A DNA stretch of 64,000 nucleotides from Oscillospiraceae bacterium (GTDB lineage Bacteria; Bacillota; Clostridia; Oscillospirales; Acutalibacteraceae). The stretch is from positions 1-64,000 of the forward strand of contig JALCPP010000001.1 of assembly GCA_022650485.1 (NCBI GenBank), in the 5' to 3' direction. The notes beneath the pieces are model-generated. The model was not told where the DNA came from. It did no database searches and saw nothing but the letters and a program-made list of their open reading frames with translations. The position numbers and the translations under genes are program-made. Shown here piece by piece: positions 24,483 to 33,583 of this stretch. How positions within the stretch are numbered: position 1 is the first letter of the stretch; each line of letters opens with the position of its first letter.

Positions 24483-25529
24483 TTACTTTTTTGGGGGAAT
24501 ATTTGGGAGAGCTTCGGTTAGTTTTTCCCGTTTGGCCACAAGCGCTGCAATGAGCCAGCAGACGATGCTTTCCGCCCCTTGATTATGATTGATTCCGTCT
24601 TTTGTCAGGCCGTCACAGCAGCCGCCGGTTTCTGGGTCAATCAAAGACTGGTGCAGAGAATTTTCACCCAGATACCAGCGATAGCACTGCACGGCGCAGT
24701 TTCGGTATTTTAAGCTGCCGGTTGCCTTATACGCACAAAGACAGGCCAGCATTGTGTTGCAGGCTTCCACAGGCTGCTCGTCAAACGGAGCGGGGGATCC
24801 GCCTCTTGAATACCAGCCCTTACAGCCAATTGCCCGAAAAAGCCCTTCTTTGATTGTGACGGAAAGCAAAAAGTCCAAACTTTCCAGCGCAACATGGAGG
24901 GCCTTCTTTTGCCCTGTTTTCTGGTTGGTTAAGAACAGGGAGAGGGGAAGAATGCCGCTGCAGTACGTCATCTGTTCCTCAAACCATCGCCAATCTTCTC
25001 TGCGGCACTGCGCATATGTATCGACGATGGATTCTGCCAGCATCTCAGCTTCCGGCAGTCCTTCCGGGTGATTCCACAGCAGCAGACCGGTCAACGCATA
25101 GGCTTTGCCTTTCAGATAGGATAGACTTGAGCAGCTTTGGTGCGTTTTAAATAAAAGCTTTAAAGCAACCTGTTGAATAGAAGCAGGAAGCTCCTGACAG
25201 GCTGCAATATATCCCAGTGAGCAAATGCAGCGGCCGAAGGAATCCTCCGAGCCGCGTTTTTCCAGAAATTTTCGGTTGTATCCCATGAAATTTCGAAACC
25301 AGCCTTGCTTCTGGGCATAAAGCAGAAAGGAAGAATACCGGTACAGAAGATCCTCGTACTTTTTTTCCGGAGCTTCCATGTAAAATAAAGCTGCCATCAC
25401 CAATGCACGAGCATTGTCGTCCAGCGTATATCCTTCTGTTGGGTCCGGTACGCCGCAGACGGAGTGCTGGAACATTCCGGTGTCATCCGTCATGCGAAAA
25501 ATGTACCGGTCATCAATTATTGCGCTCAT
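24483..25529 (-). CDS. Six-hairpin-glycosidase-like protein of the mannoside operon
   Basis: The 348-residue soluble protein begins with DDTGMFQHSVCGVPDP and GYTLDDNARAL, then repeats of paired helices with aromatic motifs (WFRNFMGYN, EDWRWFEEQMTYCSGILPLSL, NHNQGAESIVCWLIA). This reads as an alpha/alpha-barrel of the six-hairpin glycosidase superfamily. The DDNARAL signature is seen beside or fused to GT4 enzymes in other bacteria (from memory). No secretion signal. Its ATG overlaps the upstream GT4 stop by 4 bases (ATGA), so the two are coupled. Catalytic activity is not proven; it may act with GT4 on the same glycan. Confidence 0.65.
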   Translation of the reverse strand: MSAIIDDRYIFRMTDDTGMFQHSVCGVPDPTEGYTLDDNARALVMAALFYMEAPEKKYEDLLYRYSSFLLYAQKQGWFRNFMGYNRKFLEKRGSEDSFGRCICSLGYIAACQELPASIQQVALKLLFKTHQSCSSLSYLKGKAYALTGLLLWNHPEGLPEAEMLAESIVDTYAQCRREDWRWFEEQMTYCSGILPLSLFLTNQKTGQKKALHVALESLDFLLSVTIKEGLFRAIGCKGWYSRGGSPAPFDEQPVEACNTMLACLCAYKATGSLKYRNCAVQCYRWYLGENSLHQSLIDPETGGCCDGLTKDGINHNQGAESIVCWLIAALVAKREKLTEALPNIPPKK

Positions 25530-26689
25530 TTTTCCGATTCCTTTCCGCTTTGGAGCTCATTTTGAAAAATGCGCAGATAATTCTGGGCAACCTGATTCCA
25601 ATACATGGTTTTTCCCAGTTTCAATGTGCTTTTTTCCATTTTTTCCTGTTGTTCCGGATGGTCTATGACGGCTTCAATTTGTTCGGCAAGCGAGTTGGAA
25701 CTGCGGAAATCCGCCAGCAGCCCACGACCCTCGCCAAGCATTTCCTGAGCATACAGGTAGGGGGTTGAAATAATGACTCTCCCATAACCCACGGCATAGG
25801 CCAGTGTTCCGCTGACGGCCTGTTCTTTGCCTAGATAAGGCGTCATATAAACATCGGAAAGCTGCAGATACCGGATGATTTCTTCAATTTTCAGGTAGCG
25901 GTTAACAAAGTGAACCTTATCTTCCAGGCCGAAGTTCTTCACGCTGCGTTCCAGCTTTTCACGGTACTTTTCGCCATCCTGCCGCTTAATAACGGGGTGT
26001 GTCTGGCCAAGAACCAAGTACAAAACCTCAGGATGTTTTTCTGCAATTTTTGAAACGGCTTCAATGCCGTATTCCAACCCTTTTCCGGGGCTGATCAGGC
26101 CAAAAGTGCTGATAATGAAGCGGCCTGTCAATCCCAGCTCTTTTTTCAGGGTGTCGCGTTCGGCGGCCGGATATTCCGGAACTCCATGATGAACCATTTC
26201 AATTTTCGACCGGTCGATCTGATAGTTGTTTTCCAGAATGTTCACGGTATTACCGGCCATTGTGATGATTTTCCGGCCTTTTTCCGCCAGACTTCTGATG
26301 ATTTCCCGCTGTTGTTTGCTTGGATGAGGCAGAACCGTATGCAAGGTTACAAAATAGGGGATTTTCAGGTTTTTAGTCAAAGTCAGCAGATACTTTCCCC
26401 ATTCGCCTCCGAAAATTCCGTATTCATGCTCCACCATTAAAAGATCAAAGCCGGAGCTGTTGATTTTTTCTGCAGCTTCGGCATATGATTCTTCCTTTTG
26501 CTGTTCGATTTTGAATTTTACTTTTGATGGATAGTCATACTCCGCATCGCTGATTGCCGCTACCGCTGTGTTAACACGCCCGGTTTTGTCCAGCTCGCAG
26601 ATCAGGTCCTGCGTGAAAGTGGCAATTCCACAGGCGCGCGGAGGGTAAGTGCTTAAAAACAGGATATTTATTTTTCTTTCTTGGTTCAA
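25526..26689 (-). CDS. GT4-family glycosyltransferase
   Basis: The 387-residue GT-B enzyme begins ILFLSTYPPRACGIATFTQDL, a glycine-rich acceptor-domain loop written here in two parts: STYPPRACGIATF and TQDL. The C-terminal donor domain has TFGLISPGKGLEYGIEAV and the retaining-enzyme E(x7)E-like region near SDVYMTPYLGKEQAVSG. No membrane segment or signal peptide, so cytoplasmic. Operon partners suggest a GDP-mannose donor, but the donor cannot be read from sequence. TTG 26689 has SD AAAGGA. Overlaps the downstream gene. Confidence 0.88.
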   Translation of the reverse strand: MNQERKINILFLSTYPPRACGIATFTQDLICELDKTGRVNTAVAAISDAEYDYPSKVKFKIEQQKEESYAEAAEKINSSGFDLLMVEHEYGIFGGEWGKYLLTLTKNLKIPYFVTLHTVLPHPSKQQREIIRSLAEKGRKIITMAGNTVNILENNYQIDRSKIEMVHHGVPEYPAAERDTLKKELGLTGRFIISTFGLISPGKGLEYGIEAVSKIAEKHPEVLYLVLGQTHPVIKRQDGEKYREKLERSVKNFGLEDKVHFVNRYLKIEEIIRYLQLSDVYMTPYLGKEQAVSGTLAYAVGYGRVIISTPYLYAQEMLGEGRGLLADFRSSNSLAEQIEAVIDHPEQQEKMEKSTLKLGKTMYWNQVAQNYLRIFQNELQSGKESEK

Positions 26690-26729
26690 TTTGGATGATC
26701 CTTTCTTTTATGAGTATGAGTGATGCGGG

Positions 26730-27773
26730 CTAAATGACCAGATGCCGCTTGCTTTCCTGCGAATAAATCGTGTTTGCGCACTGAATTCCGCTTCCTATAT
26801 GGCAGCCGGCTGTAATGACCGATTTGTCAATGCTGACACCGCTGCCGATCGATACATCATTCCAGAGGATGCTGTTGCTGACGACACATCCTCTTCCGCT
26901 TTGAAAGCCGCTGCCTACGACAACATTCGGGCCGATGGTTACGTTGGCCCCGATTCGAACATTTTCCCCAAACCAGACGGGCCCGATTATTTTCGCAGTG
27001 CCGTGAATTTCAGCCTTTCCACCCGCAAATACATGGTTTGTCATAAAATTGTTTTCCGGAACGCGGCACAGGCCGCTGAAAATATCAGCGTGAACACGAA
27101 CATATTTTTCAGGAGTTCCAATATCAATCCAATAGGAACCCCCGCGGTACACTGCAATTTTGTAACCGTTTTTCAACAGAGCGGGAAAGATTTCTTTTTC
27201 TATGGAAACCACGCGCTTTGAAGGAATCAGATCTAAAATTTTAGGCTCAAACACGTAAATGCCCGCGTTGATATAGTCGGATTTCTCTTCTCCCGGTTTT
27301 GGCTTTTCCGTAAAAGAAGTTGCGAATCCGAATTCGTCGTATTCAATGACTCCGTAACTGGAAGGATTGGGCACGCGTGTGGCTGCAATGGTTACGTCTG
27401 CGTGTTTTGCTTTATGAAAACGAATCAGATCCTTTAGGTCGAGATTACTTACGATATCCGAGTTAAAAATCAAAAATGTGTCGTCAAAATAGTCTGCACA
27501 ATTTTTAATGGCTCCGCCTGTACCAAGCGGCATATCTTCGCAGACATATTGAATGCGGGGGCCTTGCTCTCGATTTAAGGAAAAATATTTTTGAATATCA
27601 TCTGCACGGTAACAGGTGCTGAATACAACTTCGTTAACATCGCAGTCCTGCAGCTCCTCAATACTGCGTTCGAGAAGGGGACGACCCATGACCGGTACCA
27701 TTGGCTTTGGCAGATGATCTGTCAGGGGTCTGAGACGCGTCCCTTTTCCTCCGGCCAGAAACAGTGCTTTCAT
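26730..27773 (-). CDS. Sugar-1-phosphate nucleotidylyltransferase with LbH domain, probably mannose-1-P guanylyltransferase
   Basis: The 347-residue protein has an N-terminal nucleotidyltransferase with LAGGKGTRLRPLT, PKPMVPVMGRPLL, a metal-binding Asp in LIFNSDIVSN and the sugar-binding TEKPKPGEEKSDYINAGIY region. A C-terminal left-handed beta-helix follows (FGENVRIGANVTIGPNVVVG). This architecture serves GDP-mannose or related NDP-sugar synthesis. With GH130 and GT4 genes on both sides, GDP-mannose supply is the most economical reading, though glucose-1-P uridylyl- or thymidylyltransferase is not excluded. Start ATG 27773 has SD GGAGG. Confidence 0.82.
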   Translation of the reverse strand: MKALFLAGGKGTRLRPLTDHLPKPMVPVMGRPLLERSIEELQDCDVNEVVFSTCYRADDIQKYFSLNREQGPRIQYVCEDMPLGTGGAIKNCADYFDDTFLIFNSDIVSNLDLKDLIRFHKAKHADVTIAATRVPNPSSYGVIEYDEFGFATSFTEKPKPGEEKSDYINAGIYVFEPKILDLIPSKRVVSIEKEIFPALLKNGYKIAVYRGGSYWIDIGTPEKYVRVHADIFSGLCRVPENNFMTNHVFAGGKAEIHGTAKIIGPVWFGENVRIGANVTIGPNVVVGSGFQSGRGCVVSNSILWNDVSIGSGVSIDKSVITAGCHIGSGIQCANTIYSQESKRHLVI

Positions 27774-27818
27774 ATCATTTCCTCCTTCGTTCAACTTTTA
27801 CTGCCCCCAGCCGCGGAA

Positions 27819-28829
27819 TTATCCAAGTTCTTTCGGCTCCGGGCAGCTTTTAATATATGCCAGCAAGTCGCTGACGGATGCGCTGGCAAGGGCGATGCAG
27901 GTGTCTGCACAGCCGTAATACATTTTTACTTTGCCGGATACCTTATCCAGTACCCAGCCACAGGGAAAAACAACGTCGCGGACGTCGCCTTCACGCTCAT
28001 AGTCTTCCTCCGGACCGAAAATCCATTCATCCCCCCGGTGAAGTACTTTCCAGGGATTTTCAAGGTCGAGCAGAGCGAGTCCCAGCCGGTAGATGGAGCC
28101 GGAAGCAGTCTGTCTCACGCCGTGGTAGAGAATCAGCCATCCCTCCGGTGTTTCCAGGGGCTGGGCGCAAAGCCCCACTTTGTTGGCGTCCCACCAGCCG
28201 CCGCTTCTGGCATTGATTAAAATGTTATGGTCGCCCCAGTACTTCAGGTCACCGGAGCGGGAAATCCAAATATGAGCGCCCGGTCCAAGCCGTGCCACAC
28301 TTCCAATGTGTGTCCCGATGGGCCGGTGAATCAGCAGCCATTTGTTTTTGAATTTTCTGGGAAATAATGCGGCATCCTTATCTTCCGGGGGCATGATGGA
28401 ACCCATTTTCTCAAAATTAGTAAAATCTTTGGTCAGTGCGAGCGAAACGGTTGGCCCGGAGCGTGAAAATGAAGTGTAGACAATTGCCCAGCGGTTTAAT
28501 TCGTCGATCCTGGTGATGCGCGGGTCTTCAATTCCCCAGGCTTCTTCCGGATAATCCGGATTTGCTTCCATTGTGGGACATTTGTCAATTTGCCAGTTTG
28601 TTACGCCGTCATCACTGATGGCCTTTGTAAAATGGGAAAAACCACGGCGGTCTTCTACCCTTGCAAGCAGCAGTATTTTATTGTTAAATACGGTTGCGGC
28701 AGGATTAAAGACGCTGTTTACTGCATAGGGCCAATCCTTTGCGGTTAAAATGGGATTGTTTGGGTAACGCAGAAATAGTTCCTTATAAGTGTTATCGTTG
28801 CTTTTCAGTCTTGTCTCAAAATTTCTCAT
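27819..28829 (-). CDS. GH130 beta-mannoside phosphorylase
   Basis: The 336-residue five-bladed propeller protein carries the GH130 signature GIEDPRIT with the proton-donor Asp (residue 102), NPAATVFNNKILLLARVEDR, and phosphate-binding basic residues including His in LIHRPIGTH. GH130 enzymes split beta-mannosides with phosphate to give alpha-mannose-1-phosphate. Members closest in character (GH130_2) act on beta-1,2-mannobiose or oligomannan. No signal peptide, so cytoplasmic. It is the first gene of a four-gene operon driven by a promoter at 28908-28936. Subfamily and linkage are inferred. Confidence 0.88.
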   Translation of the reverse strand: MRNFETRLKSNDNTYKELFLRYPNNPILTAKDWPYAVNSVFNPAATVFNNKILLLARVEDRRGFSHFTKAISDDGVTNWQIDKCPTMEANPDYPEEAWGIEDPRITRIDELNRWAIVYTSFSRSGPTVSLALTKDFTNFEKMGSIMPPEDKDAALFPRKFKNKWLLIHRPIGTHIGSVARLGPGAHIWISRSGDLKYWGDHNILINARSGGWWDANKVGLCAQPLETPEGWLILYHGVRQTASGSIYRLGLALLDLENPWKVLHRGDEWIFGPEEDYEREGDVRDVVFPCGWVLDKVSGKVKMYYGCADTCIALASASVSDLLAYIKSCPEPKELG

Positions 28830-28889
28830 TTCCTTTTACTCTCTCCCCATGGCACAAAAATAGTCTGTATTAGCAGTTGACAATAATTG

Positions 28890-28936
28890 AGTGCTAATTA
28901 CTATTACAATTTAGCACTTTAAAAATATTATGTCAA
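28890..28936 (-). promoter_or_regulatory. Promoter with inverted-repeat operator for the GH130 operon
   Basis: On the minus strand, TTGACA (28936-28931), 17 bp, TAAATT (28913-28908). An inverted repeat (AGTGCTAA 28890-28897 and TTAGCACT 28911-28918, 13-bp spacer) covers the -10 and start site, a classic repressor position. The half-sites resemble CIRCE halves but in swapped order. Confidence 0.65.
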
Positions 28937-29083
28937 CTAAATATTTGCGTTTTTAGAATACAAAGCGCTGCCGGCGAGATGTGTCCCTGCTCTTTTTCAG
29001 CCGTCTTGATATCCATACATAGTATTCATCCAAAGTGATAAATCATTCCTGAAAATTTTGGACGATTGATCGCTAACAAATAG

Positions 29084-29129
29084 AAATGGAAAACGCCTTC
29101 AGAATAAACTCTGAAGGCGTTTTCCATTT
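29084..29129. terminator. Isolated perfect 20-bp hairpin
   Basis: Arms 29084-29103 and 29110-29129 are exactly complementary, with short T-tracts for both strands. No gene ends next to it on either strand; it may end an unannotated small transcript. Confidence 0.65.
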
Positions 29130-29902
29130 TGTGAAAAGAAGTGTCCCAATGCTACTCTTATAATCAAATTTAAATGTTCGAGGTGAAGAACTTTCAACCT
29201 CTAAAAACATTTTACATGTTTTACATAAAACTGTCAATATAAAACAAAAAGGTTTTTTCTATAAATGCTATTTTGTACATTTAAATAAATATTGTACACT
29301 TTTTTTATTATAATCATTTACTATGTCAAAAAATTATCAATATTTGACTAAAATTCAAGTGTTGTTACTACGTAAAAGCAAAGATTAAGCCCTTTGTTTG
29401 CTCTCTTTAATCTATAAAAAACATATGAATACAATGAAAAAAGAATATTCATACAGCAAATATTGCAAAAAAAGTTCCGCATTTCATGTTTTTATTTTTT
29501 TTACTTTCCAAAGGAAGGAACTGCGGGTGGTAAAATAAAATATATTAACAAAAAGTGTAATACCGTACCCTACAAGCCCTCAGACAATTTATATTATTAT
29601 TGAAAAATACAGAAACAGTTGGCAAGCAATCAGTGTAAATTTAATAGTTCCATTAAAACGTGAAACTTTATTTTAATTCCCTGCAGGGCACCGCTGAAAA
29701 TTCAATTTTATTTCTAAGTTTTTCAATTTTGATGAAGAATTCCCTAAAAGCACGTGCAACCACTGTACAGGTCTGGTAAAATAGAAAAAGAAGTTTAAAA
29801 GTGCAGGTCTGGCTTTCTAAAAACAGGACAGGCAGTGTGAAGCGGACTGAAGTGTTTTTTTCAATGAGGAGTTTGAAATATAAAATAAGGCGGGAAGATA
29901 AG
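29130..29902. other. AT-rich gene-free region upstream of oppD
   Basis: About 770 bp with no convincing open frame or RNA gene. It contains A/T runs, repeated TTTTACAT words near 29211-29228 and a TGTACA pair (around 29274-29298). The oppD promoter must lie here, but I see no strong -35/-10 pair. Confidence 0.5.
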
Positions 29903-30892
29903 ATGTTGCTTGAAGTAAAACATCTGAAAACGGATTTTATATTGAAGAAAGGTACAGTACACGCGGTCAATGATATCAGCTTTGAGATGAACAAAGGTGA
30001 AATTCTTGCAATTGTCGGCGAATCCGGTTCCGGCAAAAGTGTGACTTCCCTTTCCATTATGGGGCTTCTACAGCATCCGGGAAAGGTTGTGGATGGAGAA
30101 ATTCTTTATAAGGGAGAAGATTTGCTGAAAAAAAGTTCCAAAGAACTTGAGAAGATTCGCGGCGATCAGATTTCTATGATCTTTCAGGAACCCATGACGT
30201 CTTTAAATCCGGTCTACCGAGTCAAAAACCAGATTATGGAGAGCATTATGACCCACATGAAGCTGTCGAAAAAGGAAGCGCTGACACGCGCGATTGAAAT
30301 GCTGAGAACGGTTGGTATTCCTTCCCCGGAACAGCGCATCGAAGATTATCCCCATCAGATGAGCGGGGGAATGCGCCAGCGCGTAATGATTGCCATGGCG
30401 CTGTCCTGTAATCCGGAACTGCTGATCGCCGATGAACCGACAACCGCGCTTGACGTGACAATTCAGGCTCAGATTTTGGAACTGCTGGATACCATGCGGA
30501 AAAAATATCATATGGCAGTTCTATTGATTACGCATGATCTTGGTGTCGTTTCCGAAGCGGCAGACCGCGTTATTGTAATGTACTGCGGTCAAATCATGGA
30601 AGAAGCGAAAGTTAAGGACCTGTTTGCGAAACCGATGCATCCCTATACTTTGGGTTTGCTGAATTCCATTCCACGAATTGACGATGAAACCGGCAGACGG
30701 CTGTACATGATTAAAGGAATGGTTCCAAATCCGCTTCAAATGCCGAAAGGATGTCCGTTTTCCGATCGGTGTGACCGCTGTATGGAGCGGTGTGCTTTCG
30801 AGATGCCGGAATTAAAGACGTTAAACGGACATAAGGTTCGCTGTTTTCTCTACGATGAAGATATTTCTGCGGAGGTTGGCGGCAATGAGTGA
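29903..30892 (+). CDS. oppD: Oligopeptide/dipeptide ABC transporter ATPase (OppD/DppD-like)
   Basis: The 329-residue ATPase has Walker A GESGSGKS, signature [15 protein letters not shown], Walker [13 protein letters not shown] and the His switch [11 protein letters not shown]-terminal oligo_HPY domain carries the Cys cluster [14 protein letters not shown]. It would energise peptide or nickel uptake. SD GGGAAGATAAG precedes ATG 29903; an earlier in-frame ATG (29801) gives an implausible N-terminus. Only the OppF-like partner follows. No permease or binding protein is adjacent, which is unusual for this family. Confidence 0.92.
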   Translation: MLLEVKHLKTDFILKKGTVHAVNDISFEMNKGEILAIVGESGSGKSVTSLSIMGLLQHPGKVVDGEILYKGEDLLKKSSKELEKIRGDQISMIFQEPMTSLNPVYRVKNQIMESIMTHMKLSKKEALTRAIEMLRTVGIPSPEQRIEDYPHQMSGGMRQRVMIAMALSCNPELLIADEPTTALDVTIQAQILELLDTMRKKYHMAVLLITHDLGVVSEAADRVIVMYCGQIMEEAKVKDLFAKPMHPYTLGLLNSIPRIDDETGRRLYMIKGMVPNPLQMPKGCPFSDRCDRCMERCAFEMPELKTLNGHKVRCFLYDEDISAEVGGNE

Positions 30893-31871
30893 GAATTTGG
30901 TGGAATTTCAGCATTTATCAAAGCAGTTTACCGTGGAAGCAGATTTTTTTGGCAAACCGGTTTCTGTGCTGAAAGCAGTTGACGATGTTTCTTTTTGCAT
31001 TCGCCGAGGGGAAGCTTTCGGGCTTGTGGGGGAATCCGGCTGTGGTAAAACAACGCTTGGAAAAATGCTGGTGAATCTTTTTGAACCCAGCGCGGGGAAG
31101 ATCTTTTTTGAAGGAACGGATTTGACTGCGCTGAAGGAAAAAGAGCGGAGAAAATATTGCAAGGACATTCAATTGATTTTTCAGGACCCTTATGCTTCTC
31201 TGAATCCCAAAATGACAATTGGCGACATTATTGCGGAGCCGATTCGTATTAATCGTCTGCTTCCGGAAAGCCAAGTGGAAAATCGTGTGTTAGAGCTGCT
31301 TCACTGCGTTGGGCTGGCGCAGCACCAGCGCAACCGGTATCCGCGCGAGTTTTCAGGCGGTCAGCGGCAGCGGGTTGGAATTGCCAGAGCGCTGGCCGCA
31401 AATCCGAAATTGATTGTCTGTGACGAACCTGTTTCCGCACTGGATGTTTCCATTCAGGCACAGGTGCTGAATCTGCTGGATGATTTGAAAAGGGAATATC
31501 ATTTGACTTATCTGTTCATTGCCCACGGACTAAATGTGGTCAAACATATCAGCAACCGCGTCGGCGTGATGTACTTGGGCAAAATGATGGAAATCGCACC
31601 GGAAAAAGAGCTGTATTCCAATCCGCTTCATCCCTATACGCAGGCACTGCTGTCTGCCATTCCGGTGATTGACCCGGCAAAGAAAACCAAGCGGATTATT
31701 CTGCAGGGAGATGTTCCCAGCCCTATTGATCCGCCTTCCGGCTGTCGGTTCTGCACGCGATGCAGAAAAGCTGTGGACGTCTGCCGCCGTAAGGCGCCGG
31801 AATTGAAAGAGGTTTCACCGGGACATTATGCCGCCTGCCATCTTTACAAGGATTCTGCGCCTTTCCGGTAA
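30885..31871 (+). CDS. oppF: Oligopeptide/dipeptide ABC transporter ATPase (OppF/DppF-like)
   Basis: The 328-residue partner of OppD has Walker [10 protein letters not shown], signature [15 protein letters not shown], Walker [13 protein letters not shown] and a C-terminal oligo_HPY domain ([16 protein letters not shown]). ATG 30885 overlaps the oppD stop by 8 bases, so the two are coupled and expected to form a heterodimeric motor. Cognate permeases must be encoded elsewhere, or the pair may serve several transporters. A terminator follows. Confidence 0.92.
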   Translation: MSENLVEFQHLSKQFTVEADFFGKPVSVLKAVDDVSFCIRRGEAFGLVGESGCGKTTLGKMLVNLFEPSAGKIFFEGTDLTALKEKERRKYCKDIQLIFQDPYASLNPKMTIGDIIAEPIRINRLLPESQVENRVLELLHCVGLAQHQRNRYPREFSGGQRQRVGIARALAANPKLIVCDEPVSALDVSIQAQVLNLLDDLKREYHLTYLFIAHGLNVVKHISNRVGVMYLGKMMEIAPEKELYSNPLHPYTQALLSAIPVIDPAKKTKRIILQGDVPSPIDPPSGCRFCTRCRKAVDVCRRKAPELKEVSPGHYAACHLYKDSAPFR

Positions 31872-31883
31872 TAATAGCCAGCC

Positions 31884-31923
31884 AGCCGCCCAAAAGCACT
31901 TAGCGCTTGGGGACGGCTTTTTT
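31884..31923 (+). terminator. Terminator after oppF
   Basis: AGCCGCCCAAAAGC pairs imperfectly with GCTTGGGGACGGCT, followed by T7. Confidence 0.75.
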
Positions 31924-31936
31924 CCAATGGATCAAA

Positions 31937-31966
31937 TTTTAAATTGAGCCTGAGCTCAATTTAAAA
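31937..31966. repeat. Perfect 13-bp inverted repeat upstream of pstB
   Basis: TTTTAAATTGAGC (31937-31949) and its complement (31954-31966) with a 4-base loop. AT-rich, no T-run: more operator-like or attenuator-like than a terminator. Confidence 0.55.
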
Positions 31967-31982
31967 GCGTCCTAATCAAGTT

Positions 31983-31999
31983 TTAACATGGATTTAACA
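31983..31999 (+). promoter_or_regulatory. Pho-box-like direct repeat upstream of pstB
   Basis: TTAACA (31983-31988) and TTAACA (31994-31999) lie 11 bp apart start to start, as in PhoP boxes of Gram-positive bacteria. A weaker third repeat is at 31972. phoP is encoded in this operon. Confidence 0.6.
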
Positions 32000-32095
32000 T
32001 CATTCCAATAAAATTAAAGCTGAACTTTCATGCCCGGTCTACCCATATATAGAATCATCCGGAATAAAAATTCGGAGAAAGGGTACATAGATTAT

Positions 32096-32857
32096 ATGCA
32101 AACGGAAACGAAATTGGTTTTAAAAAACCTCAATCTTTATTACGGGGAGTTTCATGCGCTGAAAAATGTTTCGCTTGAAATTCCGAAAAATCAGGTCACT
32201 GCGTTTATCGGTCCTTCCGGGTGCGGGAAATCCACTTGCCTGAAAACAATTAACCGAATGAATGATTTAGTGGAAAACTGCAGAATAGAAGGATTGGTAG
32301 CGATTGACGGCGAGGATATTTACAATCCTCACATGGATGTAACGCTGCTGAGAAAGAGGGTAGGAATGGTATTTCAGACCCCGAATCCCTTTCCGATGAC
32401 ACTGTACGACAATATTGCCTATGGTCCAAGAATTCATGGGATTCGGTCTAAAAAGCAGCTGGATGAGATCGTAGAGGATTCCCTGCGCAATGCCGCTTTA
32501 TGGGACGAAGTAAAGGACCGTCTGAAGAAGTCCGCGTTGGGCCTGTCCGGTGGACAGCAGCAGCGGCTTTGCATTGCCAGAGCCCTTGCGGTGGAACCGG
32601 AAGTGATTCTGATGGATGAGCCGACCAGTGCGCTTGACCCGATTTCAACGCTGAAAATTGAAGATTTGATGGATGATCTCAGAAAAAAATATACGGTGAT
32701 GATTGTAACGCACAATATGCAGCAAGCTGCTAGAATTGCGGATAAAACCGCATTCTTTTTGTTGGGCGAAGTTGTGGAATTTACCGATACGGTCGAAATG
32801 TTTAATCAGCCTAAAGATGAGCGGACGGAACGTTATATTACGGGCCGCTTTGGCTGA
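32096..32857 (+). CDS. pstB: Phosphate ABC transporter ATPase PstB
   Basis: The 253-residue ATPase has Walker [26 protein letters not shown] typical of PstB, the Q-loop [11 protein letters not shown], signature [15 protein letters not shown] and Walker [15 protein letters not shown]. It energises high-affinity phosphate import and takes part in phosphate sensing with PhoU and PhoR. Start ATG 32096 follows GGAGAAAGG; an earlier ATG at 32030 lacks an SD. pstS, pstC and pstA are not upstream, where they usually are. Confidence 0.95.
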   Translation: MQTETKLVLKNLNLYYGEFHALKNVSLEIPKNQVTAFIGPSGCGKSTCLKTINRMNDLVENCRIEGLVAIDGEDIYNPHMDVTLLRKRVGMVFQTPNPFPMTLYDNIAYGPRIHGIRSKKQLDEIVEDSLRNAALWDEVKDRLKKSALGLSGGQQQRLCIARALAVEPEVILMDEPTSALDPISTLKIEDLMDDLRKKYTVMIVTHNMQQAARIADKTAFFLLGEVVEFTDTVEMFNQPKDERTERYITGRFG

Positions 32858-32905
32858 TTTACTTTTGCGCGGATTTCGGTTACACTATTAAAGGGAGGAA
32901 AGACC

Positions 32906-33571
32906 ATGCCGAGAAGGATATTTGACCGGGAACTTAACAATTTGATTTCCAGAATGACGGAAATGGGAAATGCGGTTGACCAAAAAATTGAACAGACCAT
33001 TTCTGCACTGAAGAAAATGGACTTGGAATTGGCGGCAGAAGTGGCGAACTCCGACGGTGAAATAGACCGAATGGAACACAGCATTGAAAAGAACTGCATG
33101 GAACTGATCGCATTGCAGCAGCCGATTGCGCGTGATCTCCGCATTGTGGCTGCATGCTTGAAAATCCTGACGGATATTGAGCGGGAAGCTGATCAGTGTG
33201 CGGATATTTGTGAAATTCTTACGGTTGGGGAATTGAATACGAACAGCCTTGCCACTGCACATGTTGTCAAGATGCTGGAAACAGCGAGAAAAATGTTCTG
33301 CCGTTCCATGGATGTTTTTCTCAGTCGCTCGGTGGATGAGGCCAGGGAAATTTGTAAAAGCGATGATGAAGTCGACTCCATGTTTTCTAAGATTATCCTG
33401 GAAGTCTGCGGGATTATTACGGAGAATCCACAGAATGTCATGCGCGAGGTGGACCTTCTGTTTATCTCGAAATACGCGGAGCGTATGGGCGATCACGCAA
33501 CCAATATTGCAGAGTGGGTCATTTTTATGGAAACCGGCGTTCATCCCGATTTAAACAAAGGAGAACTATAA
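32906..33571 (+). CDS. phoU: Phosphate signalling regulator PhoU
   Basis: The 221-residue all-helical protein consists of two PhoU repeats with metal-binding E/D motifs (DREIDRMEHSIEKNC-like at VANSDGEIDRMEH, and SDDEVDSMFSKI in the second). It links Pst transport state to PhoR, lowering kinase output at high phosphate. SD GGGAGGAAAG precedes ATG 32906. Genes pstB-phoU-phoP-phoR run in one direction with short gaps. Confidence 0.95.
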   Translation: MPRRIFDRELNNLISRMTEMGNAVDQKIEQTISALKKMDLELAAEVANSDGEIDRMEHSIEKNCMELIALQQPIARDLRIVAACLKILTDIEREADQCADICEILTVGELNTNSLATAHVVKMLETARKMFCRSMDVFLSRSVDEAREICKSDDEVDSMFSKIILEVCGIITENPQNVMREVDLLFISKYAERMGDHATNIAEWVIFMETGVHPDLNKGEL

Positions 33572-33583
33572 CGGGGGGAAAAT

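Noticed and set aside
28890-28918. Possible CIRCE element
   Set aside because: Half-sites match, but their order is swapped and the spacer is 13 rather than 9, and no heat-shock gene is present.
29274-29298. TGTACA pair as an operator
   Set aside because: Short self-complementary words are frequent in such AT-rich DNA and no promoter is linked to them.
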